From contig CAIIXF020000011.1 of assembly GCA_903813345.2 (NCBI GenBank), forward strand, positions 22,553,754 through 22,613,753: a stretch of DNA of 60,000 nt, read 5' to 3'. This DNA comes from Owenia fusiformis (Eukaryota > Annelida > Polychaeta > Sabellida > Oweniidae). The notes beneath the pieces are model-generated. The model did no database searches, was not told where the DNA came from, and was given only the letters and a program-made list of their open reading frames with translations. The translations under genes were made by a program, and so were the position numbers. Positions 13,501 through 25,500 of this stretch are shown here, one piece after another. Numbering within the stretch: position 1 is the first letter of the stretch; each line of letters starts with the position of its first letter.

Positions 13501-16500
13501 TTTTGACATTTTTGAGAGGGGTGATTTTGGGTATGACTATAGCTGATGCCTATGGTTTCTATATCTATCCCTCTTTGATTATAAATATGGTTTTGAAGTA
13601 TTGAACTAAGATGTAAAAGATAATTAAAATGGGTTTGAAGGAAGTTTAAAGTTTTAAACAAGTTCAAAATTCGAAGAATTGTACAATATCAGGTCTGAAT
13701 TTACGAATTTTAGGTAAGACCTTGGGTGAGCCTTAGATTTTTTACATCTGTCCCACTTTGATGATATTTATAGTTTTGTAGTGTGGAACTTAGATGTACA
13801 AAATAATTAAGATGGTTTTTAAGAAGGTTTAAGGGTTTTAATAAGTCCAAAATTTGAAAAATTGTACAATATCAGGTCTGAATTTGCGATTTTCAGGTAA
13901 GACCTTGGATTAGCCTTATATTTTTTACGTATGTCCCTCTTTGATGATATGTATGGTTTTGTAGTGTGAAACTAATGAGTAAAAATAATTTAGATGGATT
14001 TGAAGAAGGTTAAAGGATTATGAGTCCAAAATTTGAAGAATTGTACAATATCAGGTCTGAATTTATGAATTTCAGGTATGACCTTGGAGGACCCTTATGT
14101 TTTTTACATCTTTCCCTCTTTGATGCTATTCATGGTTTTATAGTGTGGAACTAAGATGTAAAATATAATTTAGATGAATTTTAAGAAGGTTGAAGGATTT
14201 TAACAAGTTCAAATTTTGAAGAATTGTACAATATCAGGTCTGAATTTACGAATTTCAGGTAAGACCTTGGATGAGCCTTATACTTTTACATCTGTCACTC
14301 TTTGGTGATATGTATTGTTTTTTTGTAGTGTGGAACTAAGATGGTAAAAAATAATTCAGATGCATTTTAAGAAGGTTTAAGGATTTTTACAATTTGAAGA
14401 ATTGTACAATATCAGGTCTGCAATTAATGAATTTCAAGTATAACCTTGGTTGGCCCATATGTTTTTTCCACCTATCACTTTTTCATGATATATTTGGTTA
14501 AGTAGTGTGGAAATGTGTTAAACATAATTTAGATGGGTTTTAAAGAAGCTCAACGTTTTAAACAAGTTCAAAATCTTGGCGTATTGTACAATATCAGATC
14601 TGAAATTAAGAATTTAAAGTACAAAATCTTGGCATAATTGTACAATATCAGATCTGAAATTAAGAATTTAAAGTATAACCTTGCTTGACCCGTATATTTT
14701 TAACATCTATCCCTTTTTGATGATATGGTTTAGTAGTGTGGAGCTAATATGTAAAACATAATTGAGATGGGTTTTAAGTAAGTTTAAGGTTTTAAACAAG
14801 TTCAAATTTTGATGAATTGAACAATATCAGAGCTGATATTAATGAATTTTGGTTATCACCTTCTTGGACGAGCCTTTTTTTTTACATCTATCCCTTTTTG
14901 ATGAACTAAGATGTTAAACATAATTTAGACAAGTTTTAAAGAAGTTTAAGGTTCTAAACAAGTTAAAAATTTGAAGAATTGTACAATAACAGGTCTGGAA
15001 TTTATTAATTTTAGGTATAACTGTGGATGGCCCTTATTCTTTTTTTACATCTATCCCTCTATGATGATATAATATATGGCTGGTAATATATAGTAGTGTG
15101 GAACTACAAGGTAAAACATAATTTAGATGGGTATTAAGGAGGTTTATGGTTTTAAACCAGTTCAAAACTTGATAAACTGTACAATATCATATCTGACATT
15201 AATGAATTTCAGGTTTATATCTCTATGATAATATATATGGTTTAGTTGTATGGAACTAAGATGTAAAACATAATTTAGATGGGTTTTAAGGAAGTTTAAA
15301 GGCAGAATCAGATCTATGGGATGACAAAATTACAAGGAACATGTACAATTCACCTACCAATCTATTCCTTATGATCTCAAATACAATATCTCTAAAAAGA
15401 TTCACGATGTGTTAAAAATTGATGAAGTTATAATGGATTCGAAGTGCTAAAATGGGTGAAAAGTGTTTAAATTCTCCCAAAATAATAAGAATGGTTACCA
15501 TTTTTATGGAAAAATAATACATTATTGTAGAAATCCTTAGTTTTCCTGAAATAAAGTGTGCACTTTGGGGATAATTAGCAAATAGACATGAAAAGGAATG
15601 ACATAAGCCAGAAATATTCAAAAACTTAAACATTTTTTGTTAGGCTGCTTGCTAGATCTGATTCTCTCTTTAAGGTTTGAAACAGGTTTATAACTTAACA
15701 AATTGTACAATATTAGGTCTGAAATTCTTAACATTTTTGATGATTTACATGGTTTTGTAGTGTGGAACTAAAATGTAGGAATTTGGAGTTTTAAGGAGGT
15801 TTTTCTTTATTTTCACTTATTGCTACTTCAGACTAGGGTTAAACTTCCTTAAAACCCCAAATTCCTAAATTATGTTTTACATTTTAGTCCTATAATTCAG
15901 AACCATGTAAGTCATCAAAGACGTTTAGAATGTAAAGAACATGAGGATCATTCAAAGCTTTACCTGAAATTTGTTAATTTCAGACCTGATATTGTACAAT
16001 TTGTCAAGTTTTGAACCTTTTTAGAACCTAAAACTTCCTTAAATCCCATCTGAAATATGTTTTACATCTTAGTTCCATACTACAAAACCATATATGTTAT
16101 CATAGACAGATATATGTAAAAGACATACGGCTCATCCAAGGCTATACCTGAAAAATAATAATGATGGCAGAAGAAAAAACTCGCAAAAAGTACCATTTAA
16201 AAAACAGAGTGGTAGGTCAATTTGACCCCCCCTCCTGCAGACATTAGGGTTAAACTTCCTTTAAACCCCAAATTCCTGAATTATGTTTTACATTTTAGTA
16301 TTACATCAAAGAGGTTTAGAATGAAAAGAACATGAAGATCATTCAAAGCTATACCTGAAATTTGTTAATTTCAGACCTGATATTGTACAATTTGTCAAGT
16401 TTTGAACCTCTTTAGAACCTAAAACTTCCTTAAAACCCATCTTAATTATGTTTTACATCTTAGTTCCATACTTCAAAACCATATATGTTATATGAAATAA

Positions 16501-19500
16501 ATGTAAAAAACATAAGGCTCATCCAAGGCTATACCTGAAATTCGTTTATTTTAGATCTGATATTGTACAATTTGTCAAGTTTTGAACTTGTTTAAAACCT
16601 TAGACCTCCTTAAAACCCATTTTTATTATGTTTTACCTCTTAGTTCCACACTACTAAACCATATATATCATCAAAAAGGGGTAGATGTTAAAAACATAAG
16701 GCCAGGGCCAACAAAGGTTATACTTGAAATCTGTTAATTTCGAATCTGATATTGTACAATTCGCCGAGATTTTGAACTTGTTTCAAACATTAAGTTTTTT
16801 AAAACATAACATAAGAACCAACCAAGGTTATACTTGAAATATGTTAATTGCAGACCTAATATTGTACAATTCTTCAAATTTTGAACTTGCGAAAATCCTT
16901 AAACCTTCTTAAAATTCATCTTAATTATTTTTGACATCTTAGTTTCACACTACAAAACAATACATATCATCAAAGAGGGACAGATGTAACAAATATAAGG
17001 CTCATCCAAGGTCTTACCTGAAATTCGTAAATTCAGACCTGATATTGTACAATTCTTCAAATTTTGAACTTGTTAAAATCCTTAAACCTTCTTAAAATTC
17101 ATCTAAATTATATTTTACATCTTAGTTCATTACTATTAAACCGTAAATATCATCAAAGAGTGACAGATATAAAAATCATAAGGGTCATCCAAGGTCATAC
17201 CTTAAATTCGTAAATTCAGACCTGATATTGTACGATTCTTCAAATTTTGAACTCATTTAAATCCTTAAATCTTCCTCAAATCCATCTAAGTTATTTTTTA
17301 CATATTAGTTTCATACTACAAAACCATACATACCATCAAAGAGGGACAGATGTAAAAAATATAAGGCTAATCCAAGGTCTTACCTGAAATTCGCAAATTC
17401 AGACCTGATATTATACAATTTTTCAAATTTTGGACTTATTAAAACCCTTAAACCTTTTTAAAAACCATCTTAATTATTTTGTACATCTAAGTTCCACACT
17501 ACAAAACTATAAATATCATCAAAGTGGGACAGATGTAAAAAATCTAAGGTTCACCCAAGGTCTTACCTAAAATTCGTAAATTCAGACCTGATATTGTACA
17601 ATTCTTCGAATTTTGAACTTGTTTAAAACTTTAAACTTCCCTCAAACCCATTTTAATTATCTTTTACATCTTAGTTCAATACTTCAAAACCATATTTATA
17701 ATCAAAGAGGGATGGATATAGAAACCATAGGCATCAGCTATAGTCATACCCAAAATCACCCCTCTCAAAAATGTCAACATTTTCAAAAATTCAACAATTT
17801 TTTTCTCGGTTCCTACTGATTCAATTAGTTTGAACCTTTCAGGGCTTATAGCCTTGCTACTGAGCACTTCATGTAAATTTTTCCAATGTCTTCCAGTGTC
17901 TGAATCAAAAGTGAGGCTCTAAAAAGTAAGAAAATCGGTCATGAATTTGCCCCCTGGGGTACATACTTTGTACTATTATTCAAATTCTGTAGGAGTGATT
18001 GGCATTATTTATTATGCAAATGATTCATATATATAATGTCTATGTATGTAACTTACAAACATCAAGATATCTAAAGTTATCGAGAATGAAAAAATTATTT
18101 TCCCGGGGTGGGGTCTTTTTGGGGGGTGGGGGGCTAATCCCTGAAAAAAAAGAATTATGTACCACTCTGTGAAGCTATCACCTAGGTAGAATTTTCATCC
18201 AAGACTTCTTTCTAACTGAAAATGCTGCCAAACCAACTATACTCCATTTATTAAGAATTTCCCTCCTCGCTCTTAGAGTATATAAATCGTCGTCTATACG
18301 TAAGAATATCACACTTATGGACTATAGAGCTGCGCAATAAATGGTGACGTAATTAAACGCTCGATAAGTTATTTTCCTGAATTCCTATTCTGAAATTGTT
18401 TTTATTCCGTATGCTCTATGCTATTTCAAAGTCATCAGTCCTAGGTATCGAATATTGCTTTTCCCAAGTGTTTATCTTAAAAAGGTTAATGGCATGGCTC
18501 CAAAAGTTTGCGAAATGGTGAAAAATAATCTCCCCTTTGTATATATACCATACTAAACGCATGTTATATATTCCATATGTACAGTACTGCCTTGCTTGTC
18601 AATTAAATGGATGTTTATTTATTTATGTATTTTCCAGGTTACTGCAAGATAATTTTATATCGGACATAAGAGCTGACTCTTTCTTAGGATTAAATCAACT
18701 AACACAATTGTAAGTTCTTTTAATATAGCCTATATACTATAGTATCCTATGCCAAGTAGAGTTTCAGGGAGATAAGTTGGTAAGATATATCCCGTATCCT
18801 GATTTTGAGGTTTCCATATCCAGAACCTCCATATCTCCCGCCATATCTCCCGCTTCGGTGCATATCTTCCCGCTTCCGGTAATTTCACTGAAAACTCTAC
18901 TTGGTATACATTGTAGGATAAAGCAGTTATGTACGGTCGGTTTGGATATGGGTTCATCCCTTGTGAGATATGCACATCTACCTTCGGTCCCTGTGGTCCC
19001 TCAGGTAGATATGCATATCTCCCTCTGGATAAACCCCATATCCAAAACCTCCCAGTACATAACCCTTATGTATCTAACGAGACTCTTAGACTTAGAATAT
19101 GAAAGTTCGTATCTTTACATGGCCCACCTCTTTCAGCCAATGAAGATTTGATATTTGAGATAAAACTCATTTACTTAAGATAAAAAAGGTTTGCTATTTC
19201 TCAAAAAGGAAGCCTGTTAAGATTTCATTTTCGTGTAGTTAATTGGAAGTTCGGGACAACTGCGAACTCCAAGAAGCATTAAAAATCCTTTTGTTCATAC
19301 TAATGCCCAGATCTCGTGTTCATTGACAGCATGAAAAATGAGAGCATTAGCAGTGTAGAAAACTATTTAAACAGTCAAGGGTACGAGACAACATCTATTG
19401 ATAAATACATATTTATGTTTTGATGAGTGTCTAGCTGACATAATAGATGTCACCCTTGTCGTTCTTCCTTTTGCTGGGCCGGCCATGTCCATGTTATTAT

Positions 19501-22500
19501 GAACTTGCAATGCAATGGTCACTTAATTAAATGATTTATGAAAAAGTGCTGTCTGAAATTCTGATGATCCTGTCAATGTACCTATTGTGATTCATCATGA
19601 AGGTTTTGGTTGTCAAACGAATAAACCAAGGTTTTGAAGAATCTTAGCATTGCTACAATGAAATTTGCCCCATTTTTTAAAAAATCAGGGAAAATAATTT
19701 AAATGACATAGCTATATAAATCAAATTGTTATTATTGTGGTTATTGTGGAAAACGTTTAATTATTGAATTCAAATATGCTATTAAAAAAGAAAGAAATTA
19801 GTCGTTAGATGTTAAAAGTGCAAATCTATTTAATCTCATGAAAAGCGAGATTTCAAAGCTTTATGGAAACTCCTCTATTGCAACGAATTTCGTGTCATTT
19901 TCAATGATGAAACGCACTGCTTGTATGCCTTTGTTTTCTTTACGGTATTCAACATTTGTTTCAACAATTATAATTGTATTTTTCAGATATTTAAAAAACA
20001 ACACAATTAGAGAAATTAAGTCTAGGACATTCGAGCATTTGCCAAATCTTAGAAAGTTGTAAGTATATCATGTTATATTTGTCTCCCATTTGTCTAACCA
20101 TCTATATATTAATTGTGTGCATATTTTAAAGTATTATTGCATTGTTTTTACAAAGGTGAGCAGAGGTGAAAATGTTTCCTGATATCATAAAATGCATGTT
20201 ACATTTTTCCAAGCTCTTCAATAAACGTTAAGTATGGAACGATAAAGTCAACATAAAACTATGAAGATATAGAATACTAGATATTATTATATCACTGTCA
20301 TATTCCTCACTCTCTTATTGGTCCATGTCCTACACGTGACTAAAAATAACTAGCGATATTCAACGGAAGTCACGTGACTTCCGGTGAATATCAAATGATA
20401 TTCAACGGTCATGACTTATACATACATATTATACAAGTGTTAATGGCAGTACTAACAAGGAGTCATCTCAGAATGGACATTTGAAAAACATTCCCAATCA
20501 TGTTTCCCACATGCAGACTTGCCAACCTAAAATGAAATTTTTTCGGGAGATTTAAAAAAAATTACGGTACTTTTACAGGAGTTTTTTTCAAAATCCGGTA
20601 GTTTTTGCGGGAGTATTTTTCAAAAAAACGGGAGTTTTTACGGGAGATTTTTGAAAAAAACGGTAGTTTTTACGGGAGTTTTTGCGGTAAATTTTGAAAA
20701 AAACGGGAGTTTTTACGGGAGATTTTCTAAAAAAGGTATTTTTCGCGGTAAATTTTAAAAAACGTGACTTTTTTACGGAAGATTTCAGAAAAAACGGGAG
20801 TTTTTGCGGAAGGTTCTGAAAAAAACGGGAGTTTTTACGGTAGATTTAAAAAAAAACGGGAGTTTTTACGGTAGATTTCTGAAAAACGGGAGGTTTTACG
20901 GTAGATTTCGGAAAAACGGGAGTTCTTACGGTAGGTTTCTGAAAAACGGGTGTATTTACGGTAGATTTTGAAAAAAACGTGAGTTTTTACGGTAGATTTC
21001 TGATAAAACGGGATTTTTTACGGTAGATTTCTGTAAGAACGGGAGTTTTTACGGTAGATTTTGAAAAAACGGGAGTTTTTATTACTTTGGAAACGAATTG
21101 ATCAAAGCTAAGTAAAATGTATATGTGGCGTTCACTATATGCTAAGGGCAATCTGCGTGAGGTTCCATTTTTAGATTCGGTTTTTCGCGCATGAGCATTA
21201 AATCCAGCGATTTAATTGGTTGAAATTATTATGACGCATGCCCAGTTAATAAATTAATTAAGAGGAGGGAACGCCCCAGAGTTTAAAGATGACAGACATA
21301 ATTACCTCTCTTGCTTACCACCTTCGTTCGTTCGAATTTTCATCGGCTAGTTTTCAAATACTACACTTCGATGGGATGTTTTAATTGATATAGGCATATT
21401 CCGTACACCTTTCTTTATCTTGATGTGAAATGAGAAGCTATGATATTGGTTAACACGCCAGAAATGAACATAATATTATTCGAAGCGTGTTTCGAAAATT
21501 TTGAAACCGCCATTGATGACGTCATTTGTTTGTCGACTTTTGACCAATCAGCGACGATGTCATCTCAATACAGATTTACATTATAAGCGTATGTCATCTT
21601 TGAACCCTGGTGTTTCTCCCCCTCTGAAATTAATTAGAACTTATAATCTAAGATAGATGTCACTTACGTTCATTATTTCACAGCAGTCCCTACCCATAAT
21701 GCGCCTTATATTGCGGGAATATTTTGTTATGCGCCATAGAAAAACAAAATGTATTCTCCCGACAGATGACAGAATATGAACTGGCCCCCGTTTGTGGACA
21801 TTTGGTGTGCAAACTTATACCGAACTGATCGCAGAAAAGCAATTTGAATCATGGGAATGGAGTACTTTTAAATTATTTATGAAAGTTTCGATAGTGAACC
21901 ATGGGAGCCAATCCTTCTTGGAGTAAAAGAAAGAAGCGTGCCTGCAATAATCAAGGTCACAAATTTGTCAAATTCCTTTTAAATACGGTAGATTTCGACA
22001 GATTTCGAGATTTTACGGGAGTTATACCAAGAATACGTGAGATTTTACGGGAGTTATACCAGAAAACGGGAGATTTTACGGGAGTTATACCAAGAATACG
22101 GGAGATTTTAGGGAGTTATACCAGAATACGGGAGATTTAAGCAAAATACGGGAGACTTACGGCCATATTTTTAAAAAAATTACGGGAGATTTTAGTAGAA
22201 ATACGGTACGGGGGTTTACCGGAGTTTTTACGGGAGAAAACGGTACGGGAGTTTGGTATTTTTTACGGAAAAACAAATAATTTACGGGAGATTCCCGTAA
22301 AAAAACGGGAGGTTGGCAAGTCTGCACATGGCCAATACTATGAGTATGAACACAATGGTTCCATTTTCATTGACCCATTGCAATGTTACAATTAATTATA
22401 ATGTTAACATGAAACCTTAAATTAAAATACTACAATTTGGTAGTTGATATTTATTGTATTTATTGTTATATTGTTAGAAGAAATATAAATGCATCTCAAT

Positions 22501-25500
22501 GTTAACATATCAGATATGACTTATTTAATTATAGAAGATGTCATGACAGTGATATAATAAAACAAATAGTTAATTCTATTTAATAGAATTAAATATTTGT
22601 ATATGTATGTGTATGTATGTGTATGTTCGTATATATATTGTATGTATGGTATTAACAATCTGAAAATCAAAACCCCTCCTTCCTTATTTTTAGGCATCTA
22701 GAGGATAATTTCGTCAAAACAATAGCAGGAGATGCTTTTGTTGGGTCACCTAAAATTGAAGAAATGTAAGTATGGAGTGAATTTGTTTTTGTTTCGAGGC
22801 CATTAAAGCTCGTTATTATTATATTTTTCATCCGATTTCTTGATAGTTGACATTCACTTGGTGATATCTGTAAACTTTTCAAATTGATAATTTAATTTTG
22901 ACGAGTGGCTGTACAAAACTAAGTTCTTGTTGATTGAACTCGCAAATGAAGTATTTTATCCTGGATGCACAATACTACTTGTTCATTCCAGTATACTTCG
23001 TAACAATCCCCTAATATGTTACTGTAATGCAAAGTACCTGAAAGACTGGTGGTCCCAACAAAAGCAGCTCTTCATCATCGGTGCACGCTGCATCAACCTC
23101 AACAGTCAGATACTTGTACAGATTCAGGACAACGAGTTTGGAGATTGTCCAGGTTTGCTAAAATATGTAGCATATAGTCCTAAAGTATTGTATAAATATG
23201 CACAAGCTTCTAAATGCGGATGATCGAAAATGAAGATTTAAGAGTAGATTCGCCATAGTGAAACAAATCCCGTAACAACCCATAAAATGGTATGAGGTTT
23301 TATGAAAAGTGATATCAGAAATTGATTTATAACAAAATAATTTATGATTATCTTCTTGTTGATTACTATAATGAATGGATGTTGGCCCTTTGAAATGCCT
23401 ATGGACTTCGAGATAGGATTTCGTCTGTTTCACATCATTTTTGTCTATTTTTCTTATGACAGGTGTGTTTTGAAGTTTTCTTGGTAAGAAAGATGGCAGA
23501 TAAAAAAAATCGTCATTATCCACCAGTGTTTCTGATTTCCTTTATTACTAAAATATATTACTTGTCATCATTAATTGAATTACTTCATTAAAAATGTAGT
23601 CTTTATAAAACAAATTAATGAATCATTTAATGGATTTTTAAAATTTGAAAATAAAGCAGGGGCCCTTGTCTCTTTGTCATGTTTATTACGCTATAGAATT
23701 CTCCACATTGAACTTTTTATTTGTAATTTTAGATCCTGGATGGATTCAATGTTACAATTGTGTAAACAGGACAAGTGATGGCGAATGTATATCGAAAGGA
23801 ACGATACAACAATGCGCATCATACCAAGTAAGTACAGCAATACATCCTTATGAATAGGTGATGAGCAATATTCGTTCTTGAGATCACACTGGAGTATTTC
23901 AGTCAGTACATCATCTGTGAGACTGTAGCAGTAGCCCAGTTAGCCTTTTCGTGTTCAATTGATTAGCAGCTACGTTTAACAGTTTCCGAGGAATTTGTCG
24001 TTGCGTCTCATATAGTTGACAGTAGAAAATAAAGGTCATCCCCGCATGAACTGAAATTATAAGCTGTTTCAAAGATTGATGCTCCGTTGGGCAATTGAGA
24101 GAAAAGAGAAAAACCAGCAAAATGACACGATCTGAAATTATAAGCTGTTCGAAAGATTGATATTCTGTTGGACCGTTGAGAAAAAAAGAGAAAAGTCAGC
24201 AAAATGACACTAGAGAATACCTCATCGAATTCATTCGTTCATATTTCATACATGAAATATGAGATTTGATCAATTCGGTGCTCAATAATTCTTATTCAGA
24301 AAAGCCATTTATGATCAAGATATTCATGTTCATAACAATGATAGTTTGAGGCATTGGTAATTTAATAGTACTCGTCGTATATTACATGAAAACTAAAATA
24401 TCGATTGCGAATTATTTTATGTTGATACTTTACTGTTTTAGCTGTGTTATTTTTTGTATGTTTTTTTTTGTCTAATTAGATATTGCTAAACATTAAAAAT
24501 CACGTTACTGTATAATTCATTTTTCCATCAAAAGTACAATGTATCAATGTAAAGTTTAAAAACTTATTTTTCAAAAGTGTGATATCACGAAATGTTTATG
24601 TCCTAAAGCTGAACATAGCTCCTATGCTACAGCATGGAACCACCTATTACCAGTGTACAACTACTTTAAATGAAAGATTTCCTCTATCTGCCATGTTATC
24701 TGACCCAAATTAGCCATCCGATGGTGAAGCTGGAAACTATGGGTATTAAACTACTTACTGGCAACTTCGTGATTTGTGAAAGATAATGCTTTGTTATACA
24801 ATATTGGCAAAAAACAAAAAGCATTGTTGTAACTGTAATATGTCACTTGATGCGACTTAACAGTTCTAGTAATGAGTAATGTGACACCCTATACAACGTA
24901 GTGTAGCTTATGATTATCAGAACAAAATAGGTAATTTGATGCCATATTTGCATTTCTGTACAGAATATATTTTATTAAGGTACTAACATTTTGGGGATCC
25001 ACACTGGTGTATACAGAACAGAGGTACTTATAGCATTCAGGATCCATACTGATTATAATAAACAAAACATATTGCATTTAGGTACTTCTAGCATTTATGG
25101 CATTTATTTGAAACTAGGCACAAGTAAAGTTCAGTCAGTTATTTATCAGTTTCATGTATTATTAGCATTGCGAACAGTTATTTAACTTTAACTTATTTAA
25201 CTTAGCATTTCCACTGCTTTAACTCCATGTTATTGGACTTCAAGCACTAGTGAAAGTTAAACGCAAATGATGATAAACATGAACTATTAAATATAAGCAT
25301 AAACATATATGTACCCATTACATAGCATCAGTTTCTTTCTTTGGTGTAACGAACAATGCGAAAATGACGACACATTTCAGTCTATTTTGCCGAGGAACAG
25401 TTGTAATACTTTGCTTATCCGGAAGAGATCACGTGACTTACTTCAAGGATGGTATATAAGTATCGGTCTAAGGATAATTGAAAGCAGTTAGGAGAGTCAC

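Noticed and set aside
13413-17867. Two similar 63-aa ORFs (13413-13604 plus, 17676-17867 minus) and 68-aa partners
   Set aside because: They are mirror images in the two arms of the palindrome; both strands are open at once, so they reflect the repeat and not a conserved gene.
18777-19151. 124-aa ORF
   Set aside because: Covers a cluster of hairpins with repeated CATATCTCCCG words and shows no domain.
23158-23523. 121-aa minus-strand ORF
   Set aside because: No motif, starts in intron sequence next to the LRR C-cap exon and has no splice partners.
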